Assembly: GCA_900768735.1 (NCBI GenBank)
Contig: CAAGDZ010000324.1
Location: 1-12,129, forward strand
Direction: 5' to 3'
DNA from: Oscillospiraceae bacterium
GTDB lineage: Bacteria > Bacillota > Clostridia > Oscillospirales > Ruminococcaceae
Length of the DNA stretch: 12,129 bases
The position numbers and the translations under genes are program-made. How positions within the stretch are numbered: the stretch's first letter is position 1; every line of letters begins with the position of its first letter. Positions 1 to 6,681 of the stretch are shown one piece after another. Below the pieces are notes generated by a model. The model was not told where the DNA came from, made no database searches, and saw only the letters and a list, made by a program, of their open reading frames with translations.

Positions 1-13
1 AACATTTTAATAT

Positions 14-29
14 TGTTCCACATGGAACA
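14..29. promoter_or_regulatory. 16-bp palindrome, parS-like or operator-like
   Basis: The sequence TGTTCCACATGGAACA is a 7-bp perfect inverted repeat (TGTTCCA/TGGAACA) around a 2-bp centre. It differs at two positions from the known Bacillus parS form TGTTCCACGTGAAACA, the ParB/Spo0J binding site, including one base of the central CG. The 9-mer AACATTTTA that overlaps its right end (26-34) also occurs at 1-9, so a second copy may be cut off by the window edge. It could equally be an operator for an unknown regulator. No gene is seen close on the plus strand. The palindrome is directly visible; the parS assignment is inference. Confidence 0.35.
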
Positions 30-45
30 TTTTATGAACAGATTT

Positions 46-223
46 TTAGGCAATACCGCACAATTATTGACGTGCGGTTGCGCCGTCAGAGTTTTCGTCA
101 GATTGCGCAAATTGAGCGCAGGCAGGCTGGCGCCTGTCAAGCTAAATTTGTGCAAGATGGCGGAAAAGATGCAAGCAAGCGTGCGGCAAAGGCGTTAGCC
201 GTTAATTGTGCGGTGTTGCCTTA
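46..223 (+). repeat. MITE-like inverted-repeat element or structured RNA
   Basis: Positions 49-66 (GGCAATACCGCACAATTA) and 203-220 are inverted repeats matching at 17 of 18 positions. The single difference (T54/G215) is a U-G wobble if the plus strand is transcribed. TTA directly flanks both ends (46-48 and 221-223), which could be a 3-bp target duplication. Four hairpins fit between the arms: 68-88 (TGACG/CGTCA outside, GCG/CGC inside, one bulge), 104-120 (TGCGC/GCGCA), 121-138 (seven pairs, one G-U, loop TGGC) and 183-202 (CGGC/GCCG plus G-U). Every non-Watson-Crick pair found is G-U on the plus strand and would be A-C on the minus strand, favouring a plus-strand RNA if it is an RNA. No convincing ORF is present. 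It begins 2 bp beyond the NUDIX stop codon, so it may also serve as that gene's 3' end. Whether it is mobile or a non-coding RNA cannot be decided here. Confidence 0.5.
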
Positions 224-225
224 TT

Positions 226-639
226 TCATTTCATTAGTGCGATAAAGCTTTTTGCCTTGTTTGCTATAAGCTTGTCATTATCGTATGCAAGCAGATTGTG
301 TGCCTGCCCGATTTCTACCCAGCGTATCTCCGCTATTTCCTGCGGCTGCGGCTTATAGTCATAGTTTCTGGCGCGCGCCGCAAAATACACGACATCCTTG
401 CGGGTGTCCTTGCGCGGCGAATATGTCACCGTCTCCCGAAAGCCCGGGTCGATATATACGTCAATATTGGTCTCTTCCTTGATTTCGCGCCGGGCGGTTT
501 CCTCCTCGGTTTCGCCCCGCTCGACATGACCCTTGGGAAACGACCAATAGCCCGATTTTATGTGCTTTATAAGCAATATTTCGGTGTTGCCGTGAAATTT
601 CCTGTAAACTATACCGCCGCAGGATTTTTCATAGGTCAT
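226..639 (-). CDS. NUDIX hydrolase, Ap4A-hydrolase-like
   Basis: This 137-residue protein is a single NUDIX domain. The Nudix box GX5EX7REUXEEXGU is present at residues 37-59: G37, E43, R51-E52, E55-E56 and I59, with Asn58 where Gly is usual. The glutamates bind the divalent metal and direct water onto a nucleoside-diphosphate-linked substrate. The WSFPKGHVERGE segment and the C-terminal YDNDK stretch resemble bis(5'-nucleosyl)-tetraphosphatases (NUDT2-like), which split Ap4A into ATP and AMP. The substrate is inferred, because NUDIX specificity is hard to predict. The ATG is preceded by AAAGGGG about 13 nt upstream. The gene has its own promoter (705-733), about 66 nt from the start codon, and is separated from the upstream surface-protein gene by a terminator, so it is probably monocistronic and cytoplasmic. 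Confidence 0.88.
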   Translation of the reverse strand: MTYEKSCGGIVYRKFHGNTEILLIKHIKSGYWSFPKGHVERGETEEETARREIKEETNIDVYIDPGFRETVTYSPRKDTRKDVVYFAARARNYDYKPQPQEIAEIRWVEIGQAHNLLAYDNDKLIANKAKSFIALMK

Positions 640-704
640 ACTGCGTTTACTGCCCCTTTCGTCTTCCGCCGAAAATGTGCGGAATTATTTCTATATTCCT
701 ATTA

Positions 705-733
705 AGTATACCATAAAACGAACCGCTTGTCTA
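705..733 (-). promoter_or_regulatory. Sigma-A type promoter for the NUDIX gene
   Basis: On the minus strand the sequence reads TAGACA (728-733), a 17-bp spacer, then TATACT (705-710). Each hexamer matches the vegetative consensus (TTGACA / TATAAT) at 5 of 6 positions and the spacing is optimal. It lies just after the terminator of the upstream gene and in front of the NUDIX start at 639, giving a predicted leader of roughly 60 nt. Confidence 0.72.
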
Positions 734-755
734 TAAAAATTGTAAATTTTTGCAG

Positions 756-807
756 TATAAAAATCCCCGCTTTTACGGCTGTACAAAACAGCGCCGTATA
801 AACGGGG
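756..807 (-). terminator. Intrinsic terminator of the surface-protein gene
   Basis: Arms at 765-779 and 793-807 pair as a 15-bp stem on the minus-strand RNA (CCCCG at the base, TACGGC/GCCGTA at the top) with one G-U wobble and one A-A mismatch. The loop can pair further (CTGT/ACAG). The stem is followed by ATTTTTATA (756-764). It begins 14 nt after the stop codon at 822, the normal place for a rho-independent terminator. Confidence 0.85.
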
Positions 808-821
808 AAATGTATTAAAGC

Positions 822-3800
822 TTATGAAAGCTTGTAATTATTCGGCGTCCTGTGCCACAGGTCGTCGGTCTGCTCATAAATCTCAGTAAAGCTCATCTTG
901 CGGAAGTTTATCTTACAGTGTCCGCCGTAGTTCGCCTCGTATACCCATATTCCGTCCGACTCGACCGAATAGACGATTACATAGTGCGGATATCCGTACA
1001 TGATATTATCGTACGCCAGATAATCACCGGGACGAAAACTGCCGGTCATCCAGTTTTTAAGTGCTTCCTCGGTCCAGCTGCCGTCAGAACGTCTCTTTAT
1101 AGTGAGCGTATTTTCTCCGGCTCCGTTGGTCCCGCCGAAGAGATACTCAAACACTTCTAAAGTAAATCCACAGCACTGTATTCCGCTGTTGTTCAGCACG
1201 GTACTCCGTCCGATAAGGCAGGTACAGCCGTCCTCATAGCCGGTCGCGCAGTAGCTGTGACAGGTACACGGCGAGGTGAGCAGGGTGTTGTAGTAATTGC
1301 CGAGCTTGTAGCTGTGCATATAGGCATTTATCTGCCTGTCATGCTCTCCCGCCATCATCTCGTCAAGGCGCACCTTTACGGCCTCCTCTTCGGCGTTTTT
1401 CTGCTTTATCATAAAGCTTATCGACGTACTGCCGGTAAAATTGCCCTTTGCCCTTATACATATTATTCCCGTTCCGACGTTTGTGTTGTTGAAGTAGGAA
1501 ACTATATCATAATCTACGGTATTCTGCAGGGTGTAGCCGCCGAAGGTTATTGTCGGTACCGGACAAAGCGCGCTGCCGGTGTAGTCCATATCCTCGCAGA
1601 CCGCCTTACAGGAGGTTATGCCGGCAGGCGTGATATTAAAGCTCAACACTTTTTTCATGCCCTGATAATTATTCTTACCGGTAATTCTGACGGTAGCCGT
1701 GCCCGCGTTCAGGTTATCATAATACTCCGCGGTAAAATCGGTATTCTCGGTGAGCGTCGCTGTACCGCGGGTAATTTTCAACGCGGGGCGCAGATATTCG
1801 CCGGTATAGCTAAGGTCGGAGATACTTGCTACGGTAACATCTGCGAATTTGTCGAGAACCTCGCTTGCCGCTGTAACCCGCAAAGACCCGCCGTAATTGT
1901 TTATGCCGGAAATATCCGCAGTTACAAAGCCGTTCTCTTCGGAAAACGTCACGGTATAATCGGTATTGCGAGCAAGAAAACGTCCGTCATAGCTTACCGA
2001 TACGCCATAGCCGCCTTCGCTGCCGTCCGCGAATATATCCGCGTCGGCAAGGGATAAATCGGCAGGCGCTATCTCACAGCTTACCGTCTTTGTGCCGGAG
2101 AAATTGCCTTTGCCGCTGAACACTATGCTGTGTTTGCCTGCCGCTCCCGGGTCTGTAAAGGTGTAGTCGCTGTCTGTAAGCTCATATTCGCCGAGCCTTG
2201 CGACGACAGTATATATCACACCGTCGGGACTGTATTTGCCGCTTACGGAAATATCCGCATTTTCGACAGGCATAGGCCAGATTGTAAAATTCCTGTTTAA
2301 CGTGCCGGTATAATTGCCTTTTCCTGTTATTACCGCGCTAGCCGTACCTGCATTTATATTGTTTTTATAGCTCAGCGTATAGTCTGTGCCCGCCGCCAGC
2401 GTCCTGCCGCCAAGCGTCACCTTTGCAGTCGGGGTAACCGCCTGTCCGCCGAACACCATCGTGCCGGTAAGCGTAACAGCCGCGCCGGATACAGACGCCC
2501 TGTTTATAGTAAAGGTCACCGCTTTGCTTCCGCTGAGATGATTTTTGCCCGTGACCGTAACCGTAGCTGTGCCCGCGTTTATATTATTCTTATAGGTCAG
2601 AGTGTAGTCGGTTCCGCTCGCAAAGGCAAAGCCGCCGTATTTTACGCTCACCGCAGGCTTTTGTGCGCTGCCGTTATAGGTTGCAGACGCAACCGTTATA
2701 CTCGCGGTAGATAAGGGGCGGGCGATGATGCTGAAATATACCGAACCCGAACCGGTAAAGTTGCCCTTGCCCTTTACAGTGACCTTAGCCTTTCCTATAT
2801 CGGTGTTGTATAAATAGCTTATGGTAAAATCGGTACCGCTTTTAAGCGCGCTTTCGCCAAACTTGATTGTGGGTATTGGCTTTATCGCACTTCCGGTATA
2901 ATATTTATCGGCGATTTTATAAAAGGTAGCAGTCAGTATCGACGCAGGATTTATAGTAAAGGTCTTTTTTGCCGTACCGCCGTAAATCCCCTTGCCGGTG
3001 ACGACTATCGTCGCTGTACCCGCGTTTGTATTATTCTGATAGCTTACGGTATAATCCGTGTTCTTTTTCAGCGTCTTTGTGCCTAGCTTTACGGTTACCG
3101 CCGGCGTTATCGCATTTCCGGTATAGGTTGCAGAGACAATAGAGGACACCGTCGCCTTTGAAATTGCTATAGGCGTCACCTTAAAGGTCACGGATTTTGT
3201 GCCGGTAAGCCTGCCCTTGCCCTTTATTGTTACCGTTGCCGTGCCTATCTCTACGTTGTTCTTATATGTAAGCGTATAATCCGTGCCGTTTTTAAAGGTA
3301 AAGCTGCCGTATTTTACGCTCACCGCCGGCTTTACCGCGGCTCCGGTATATTCTGCATTAGCCGCCGTTATTTTAAGCGTTGATACCGGTCTTGCAACGA
3401 TGGTAAATTTAAGCGAGCAGCTTCCGGTAAAGTTTCCTTTTCCCTTTATACTCACCTTTGCCGTGCCTAAATTTATGTTATTTGAATAGGACAGAGTAAA
3501 GTCGGTTCCGTTTTTCAGCGCCTGCCCCGCGAACTTTATTGACGGCACCGGCTTTATCCCGCTGCCGGTAAAATAATTGTCCGGTATTTTATAAAACGTT
3601 GCCGAAATTATCGGCGCGGGATTTATGGTAAACGCCTTTTTTACCGTGCCGCTGTAGCTGCCCTTGCCTGTTATAAGTACATACGCCGTGCCTGCATTTA
3701 TGTTGTTGCTGTAGCTTATGGTATAATCCGTACCTCTTTTGAGGGTTTTTCCGGCGTATTTTACCGTAGGGAGCGGCTTTATCTCCGAGCCGGTATAGGT

Positions 3801-3956
3801 TTTTGCCGATATATTCTGCACAGTGCAGAAGGACACGGATACGGCGTCCGCCTTTGTATCGCACAAAAACATCAGGACGACGGCAAAAAGCGCCGCGCAT
3901 ACGACCGCCGCCGTATATTTCAGTATAGTATAAGTGCCATGCGACTCGGTCGCCAT
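822..3956 (-). CDS. Secreted Ig-like repeat protein with C-terminal papain-fold hydrolase domain
   Basis: The protein has 1044 residues from the ATG at 3956. A GTG nine bases earlier is in frame but only about 3 nt from the AGGA ribosome site. An N-terminal hydrophobic stretch (about residues 13-32) ending near ADA (36-38) looks like a type I signal peptide. Eleven tandem repeats follow (about 50-852), with recurring YTG, GTDYT, YxNN, AGTA, GKGnyTG and FTI motifs typical of Ig-like beta domains in secreted Clostridia proteins; repeats 8 and 9 are degenerate. The C-terminal domain (about 853-1044) has a Cys-rich stretch (C897, C899, H900, C903, C911, C913), then QCCGF (C928/C929), PHYVIVYSV (H991) and EANYGG (N1009), an order fitting NlpC/P60- or CHAP-like cysteine hydrolases. 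Likely targets are peptidoglycan or a protein, but this is inferred. No LPXTG, SLH or dockerin is visible, so the mode of surface attachment is unknown. It lies after the terminator of the flagellar operon and ends at its own terminator. Confidence 0.85.
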   Translation of the reverse strand: MATESHGTYTILKYTAAVVCAALFAVVLMFLCDTKADAVSVSFCTVQNISAKTYTGSEIKPLPTVKYAGKTLKRGTDYTISYSNNINAGTAYVLITGKGSYSGTVKKAFTINPAPIISATFYKIPDNYFTGSGIKPVPSIKFAGQALKNGTDFTLSYSNNINLGTAKVSIKGKGNFTGSCSLKFTIVARPVSTLKITAANAEYTGAAVKPAVSVKYGSFTFKNGTDYTLTYKNNVEIGTATVTIKGKGRLTGTKSVTFKVTPIAISKATVSSIVSATYTGNAITPAVTVKLGTKTLKKNTDYTVSYQNNTNAGTATIVVTGKGIYGGTAKKTFTINPASILTATFYKIADKYYTGSAIKPIPTIKFGESALKSGTDFTISYLYNTDIGKAKVTVKGKGNFTGSGSVYFSIIARPLSTASITVASATYNGSAQKPAVSVKYGGFAFASGTDYTLTYKNNINAGTATVTVTGKNHLSGSKAVTFTINRASVSGAAVTLTGTMVFGGQAVTPTAKVTLGGRTLAAGTDYTLSYKNNINAGTASAVITGKGNYTGTLNRNFTIWPMPVENADISVSGKYSPDGVIYTVVARLGEYELTDSDYTFTDPGAAGKHSIVFSGKGNFSGTKTVSCEIAPADLSLADADIFADGSEGGYGVSVSYDGRFLARNTDYTVTFSEENGFVTADISGINNYGGSLRVTAASEVLDKFADVTVASISDLSYTGEYLRPALKITRGTATLTENTDFTAEYYDNLNAGTATVRITGKNNYQGMKKVLSFNITPAGITSCKAVCEDMDYTGSALCPVPTITFGGYTLQNTVDYDIVSYFNNTNVGTGIICIRAKGNFTGSTSISFMIKQKNAEEEAVKVRLDEMMAGEHDRQINAYMHSYKLGNYYNTLLTSPCTCHSYCATGYEDGCTCLIGRSTVLNNSGIQCCGFTLEVFEYLFGGTNGAGENTLTIKRRSDGSWTEEALKNWMTGSFRPGDYLAYDNIMYGYPHYVIVYSVESDGIWVYEANYGGHCKINFRKMSFTEIYEQTDDLWHRTPNNYKLS
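2490..3809 (-). repeat. Duplicated three-domain block in the surface-protein gene
   Basis: Ig-like repeats 1-3 (3162-3809) and 4-6 (2490-3161) are two copies of the same ordered trio. Repeats 1 and 4 both end KKxFTINPAxI. Repeats 2 and 5 both begin with xTATFYKI/SATFYKI and carry TGSxIKPxPxIKF. Repeats 3 and 6 share KPAVSVKYG and GTDYTLTYKNN. The DNA also matches in stretches: GCCGTATTTTACGCTCACCG occurs in both repeat 3 and repeat 6 as read on the plus strand. Repeats 7-11 (1401-2489) are single and more divergent. This points to segmental duplication of a three-repeat unit. Confidence 0.75.
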
Positions 3957-3989
3957 ATCACACACACATCCTCTCAGAAAAGCATATAT

Positions 3990-4023
3990 AAAAACCCGTC
4001 CACTGAAAAAACGGCGGACGGGT
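3990..4023 (-). terminator. Intrinsic terminator of the flagellar/chemotaxis operon
   Basis: On the minus strand ACCCGTCC (4016-4023) and GGACGGGT (3994-4001) form a perfect 8-bp stem around a 14-nt loop, followed by TTTTTAT. It lies about 31 nt beyond the fapA stop codon and 34 nt before the surface-protein start, and so separates the two units. The loop itself contains six T residues, which is slightly unusual. Confidence 0.8.
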
Positions 4024-4035
4024 ACACTTTATTTA
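4008..4035 (-). promoter_or_regulatory. Possible sigma-28 promoter for the surface-protein gene
   Basis: Minus-strand TAAA (4032-4035), 16 bp, then GCCGTTTT (4008-4015) resembles the sigma-D/FliA consensus TAAA-N15-GCCGATAA: the -35 and the GCCG core are exact, while the second half of the -10 is poor. It overlaps the upstream arm and loop of the fapA terminator. Transcription would start near 4000 and give a leader of about 45 nt. No better promoter was found in the short gap upstream of the gene. Confidence 0.25.
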
Positions 4036-4053
4036 ACCGTACAGTTTATGAGA

Positions 4054-5565
4054 TTACCTGAACTCAATATCGTTAGGTCCGCAGACGATACTGCATCTGC
4101 CGTACTCCGCCGAGGTTGTGGTAGTAAAGCTGTTGAGGTTTATTCTGACATTCGGATAAATGCACTTTGTAACCTTTACCGACAGCTCCTCTTTTGCGTT
4201 GATTATGCGCTGTATCTCCTCAATTCTTGCTCGCATGGGCTTTTTCTCCATTGCCTTTTGCACCTTTAAGCGGATTGCCGAGGATATATACGCCTCCTTG
4301 GCCTCGTCGAGCTTTTCGCCGTTACGCTTTTTCTCCTGCAAAAACTCTATCGATGCGCCGATTTTTTCAATATACTCGTCAATCTCGGCGCACTTTTTCT
4401 CAAGCGAGTCCATTTCCATTACAAGGTTAGTAACGCTTCCTACCGAAACGATTGTGTGTATGTAATTTTTATGTCCGAGCTGAGCCACCGCAAAGTTGCC
4501 CATTACGCTACAGTCGCCACCGACAAGCACGCCGGGGTTCTTGGTACACTCAAGGCTTCCCTCTATCTTTATGCTACAGCCGATAAGCGAGGTACTTGTA
4601 AGGTTTCCGCGCGTGGTGATGGTGTCGTTTTCGCCGAAGCCTATTGATATATTTCCGTTTGCCGACTGTATAGTGCTGTTGAATACGCCGTTCTTGACGG
4701 TGATGTCACCCTGCGCTGAAAGCGTCGCACCCGTAACCATGCCCATTACCGTGAGCGCCTTTCCTGCTGTGACCGAAAATCCCTCCTGAACGCTGCCCTT
4801 TACCACTACATCACCGAGGAAGCTGATATTTCCCGTAGAAACGCACACATCCTCGTGTATGATAAAGGTAGTCTCGACATTGAACTTTCCGGCCTTGTAC
4901 ATAAGGTTGCCGCTTTCGGCGGCATACAGCCTTGTGCCGTCCGCCGACATCACGGTATTCACTCCCTGCGGGATAATGGGCGGCTTTCCGGGCATAGGCA
5001 TAATATCCTGACCGAATACATTCTTGCCCGCCGTACCGAGAGTTTCGGGAGTTATCTCACATATAACATCGTTTGCCTTGATATTTACAACAAGACCCAG
5101 GTCGCGGTAATCCACGCTGCCGTCCTCAAGCTTGCGCGGAACAAGCTTTTTCACCTGCTCATACTTGTTTGTTACATATCCGTCAGTACCGTGCTGCGCG
5201 GGTATGCCCTGAGCCACCCTGAAAACCTTGTCGTACAGCCTGTTTGCGACTATTTCCTCAATAAGCTCCTCGTCAATGCCGAACTTTACGTGCTCGTCCT
5301 TCAGCACCCTTTTTATATCGTCTACGGTTACGTCCTTTCCGCCGAACTGCGGAGAAAAAACGCACATATTGGCTTCAAGCCTGTCATCCGATACTACTAC
5401 CTTAGGTGTTGCGTCGGTACGCATTAAAGGATTTACTGCTTCGGGGCGGGTCTGTGTCTGCGCCTGTCCCGCGGGAAATGCAACAGGCTCGGCAACTGAC
5501 TGTTCAAGCTCAATAAGCTCTGCCATTGATTTATTCGCCATGTTTTGTCTGTCTGTGTTTTCCAT
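4054..5565 (-). CDS. fapA: FapA (DUF342) flagellar assembly protein A family
   Basis: The 503-residue product matches the FapA/DUF342 family, whose members are often encoded beside flagellar and chemotaxis genes; their biochemical role is poorly defined. The N-terminal 75 residues are low-complexity and variable. Residues about 76-200 hold the conserved N-terminal part (DGYVTNKYEQ near 128, VDYRDLG near 151, GKNVFGQ near 180). Residues about 200-380 are Gly- and Val-rich with short strands such as GNISFLGDVVVKGSV, compatible with a right-handed beta-helix. Residues about 383-462 are charged and heptad-like, a probable coiled coil. The ATG at 5565 is chosen because AAGGAGGGT (5569-5577) lies 5 nt upstream; an in-frame GTG at 5583 would put that ribosome site inside the gene. 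It is 19 nt after cheD, the last gene before the operon terminator. This is unrelated to the Pseudomonas amyloid FapA. Confidence 0.88.
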   Translation of the reverse strand: MENTDRQNMANKSMAELIELEQSVAEPVAFPAGQAQTQTRPEAVNPLMRTDATPKVVVSDDRLEANMCVFSPQFGGKDVTVDDIKRVLKDEHVKFGIDEELIEEIVANRLYDKVFRVAQGIPAQHGTDGYVTNKYEQVKKLVPRKLEDGSVDYRDLGLVVNIKANDVICEITPETLGTAGKNVFGQDIMPMPGKPPIIPQGVNTVMSADGTRLYAAESGNLMYKAGKFNVETTFIIHEDVCVSTGNISFLGDVVVKGSVQEGFSVTAGKALTVMGMVTGATLSAQGDITVKNGVFNSTIQSANGNISIGFGENDTITTRGNLTSTSLIGCSIKIEGSLECTKNPGVLVGGDCSVMGNFAVAQLGHKNYIHTIVSVGSVTNLVMEMDSLEKKCAEIDEYIEKIGASIEFLQEKKRNGEKLDEAKEAYISSAIRLKVQKAMEKKPMRARIEEIQRIINAKEELSVKVTKCIYPNVRINLNSFTTTTSAEYGRCSIVCGPNDIEFR

Positions 5566-5584
5566 AGCACCCTCCTTATGCACA

Positions 5585-6061
5585 TTAAATAGTCTTGTTT
5601 CCTTTAAGACTGGAAATCACCTGTAAAGAGCCGTCTGTGGCGCTGAAGCATACGGTTCTGCCATAATTGAGTCCCGTATCCTCCGCCGCAATCGGCACCC
5701 GCAGCCGCGAGAGCTGCTCCTTTGTCGCCTCTACGTTGCGGTCGCCTATACTCATAGCTGCCGACGAGGCGGCAAACATATTTGCTCCGCCTGCTATCTT
5801 TGCTATTATCCGCGACGGTGACGCGCCGTTTCTTATCAGATTGTTGTACAGCAGCTCTATAGCTGTGTCCGCAAATTTGAACTTGTTTGTATCCGACGGT
5901 ATCGCCGAGCTATCGGGCAGCATGATATGCGCCATGCCCGCAACGCCGATTGCTTTGTCTATCATACATATTCCGACGCAGCTGCCCAAAGCGTAGGTTA
6001 TCAGCTCGTCGGGGGTACGGCAAAGCTTCTGGTCGGATATACCCACTACAATTCGGCTCAT
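5585..6061 (-). CDS. cheD: Chemoreceptor glutamine deamidase CheD
   Basis: CheD deamidates glutamine residues of methyl-accepting chemotaxis proteins and, in Bacillus and Thermotoga, binds CheC and raises its CheY-P phosphatase activity. The 158-residue length is normal. The catalytic elements are visible: T22 and C28 in TYALGSCVG and H45 in MAHIMLP. The Gly-rich IAGGANMF motif (about 89-96) and a C-terminal GRTV segment also fit the family. The ATG overlaps the cheC stop codon as ATGA (6058-6061), and GGGGG inside cheC lies 7 nt upstream, indicating translational coupling. That matches the need for a CheC-CheD complex. Confidence 0.95.
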   Translation of the reverse strand: MSRIVVGISDQKLCRTPDELITYALGSCVGICMIDKAIGVAGMAHIMLPDSSAIPSDTNKFKFADTAIELLYNNLIRNGASPSRIIAKIAGGANMFAASSAAMSIGDRNVEATKEQLSRLRVPIAAEDTGLNYGRTVCFSATDGSLQVISSLKGNKTI

Positions 6062-6681
6062 TGGTCAACCCCCAATGTTTTAAGCAGCTTTTCGAGTGAG
6101 TCCACTGTCGGAATAAGCAGCATATTTGAATGTATCTCAACTGAATCAATCAGAAACTGTTCGTTTATCAGAAGCACCTTGTCACCGACCTGCGAAAGCT
6201 CGACTGCCGGTACGCTCATAATCGCGCCCAGCATATCCACCGTCAGCGCCGGTACGGAAATGTCTATCGTCATACCCGCTATGTCCGCTATCGCGTTTAC
6301 ATAGCTGCCACCCATTATATTTCCTATTTCGTTGAGCACCGATATGTCCGAGCCGTCAAGCTCGTGCAGCGAAAACGGGTGCTCGCCGATAAGTCCGTTT
6401 ACTATGGTTTTCGCAAACGGCTCCTCGAGCAGGAACATTATCATTCCCTCAATGTCCTCGCTCATTCTTATAAGTATTCCTACAATAAGCTTTTCGGGGT
6501 CGCCCATTATTTCTGTTGCCTGCTGAAAATCAACCAGACAAACCTCGGGCACAGCCATATCAACTGTGCGGTTCAGCAGTGACGCCAAGGCGGTCGCCGC
6601 GTTTCCCGAGCCGATGTTGCCTATTTCTTTCAGCACGTCAAGCTGTATTGAATTCAAATCTTCATACTTACGGATAGCCAT
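6058..6681 (-). CDS. cheC: CheY-P phosphatase CheC
   Basis: CheC removes phosphate from CheY-P to reset the flagellar motor during adaptation. The 207-residue protein has the two-fold CheC/CheX/FliY-type repeat. Both active sites match the (D/S)x3Ex2Nx22P consensus exactly: D15, E19, N22, P45 in the first half and S114, E118, N121, P144 in the second. There is no extra N-terminal CheY-binding peptide or C-terminal SpoA domain, so it is CheC rather than FliY. A GAGG site lies 7 nt before the ATG. It follows flgG after an 81-nt gap and is coupled to cheD by a 4-nt overlap. It acts in the cytoplasm near the receptor array. Confidence 0.94.
   Translation of the reverse strand: MAIRKYEDLNSIQLDVLKEIGNIGSGNAATALASLLNRTVDMAVPEVCLVDFQQATEIMGDPEKLIVGILIRMSEDIEGMIMFLLEEPFAKTIVNGLIGEHPFSLHELDGSDISVLNEIGNIMGGSYVNAIADIAGMTIDISVPALTVDMLGAIMSVPAVELSQVGDKVLLINEQFLIDSVEIHSNMLLIPTVDSLEKLLKTLGVDQ

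Noticed and set aside
13..198. 61-codon open frame on the plus strand at the left end
   Set aside because: It runs through the palindrome and inverted-repeat element, has no ribosome binding site, and its basic, low-quality translation has no family resemblance.
1257..2057. 266-codon open frame on the plus strand
   Set aside because: It is entirely antisense to the Ig-repeat gene. The composition is that of a shadow of GC-biased coding DNA, with no recognisable domain.
1401..3809. Regularly spaced repeats suggestive of a CRISPR or satellite array
   Set aside because: The spacing is about 200-237 bp, the repeats stay in frame, and they vary mainly as protein domains; they are Ig-like coding repeats.
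3805..3812. GCCGATAT, a perfect sigma-28 -10 element on the plus strand
   Set aside because: It lies inside the surface-protein coding region, has no TAAA 14-16 bp upstream, and faces antisense.
3849..3864. Possible lipoprotein signal (hydrophobic stretch ending in Cys)
   Set aside because: The residues before the Cys (VLMFL) do not fit a lipobox, which needs a small residue just before Cys; an ADA signal-peptidase I site follows.
3957..3965. GTG start for the surface-protein gene, three codons upstream
   Set aside because: The AGGA site is only about 3 nt from this GTG; the ATG at 3956 has more workable spacing.
4855..5427. 190-codon open frame on the plus strand
   Set aside because: It is antisense to fapA, whose family conservation is clear, and its translation shows no domain signal.
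5566..5583. Six-codon N-terminal extension of fapA from a GTG
   Set aside because: The extension consists of the AAGGAGGGT ribosome site itself, which is correctly placed for the ATG at 5565.
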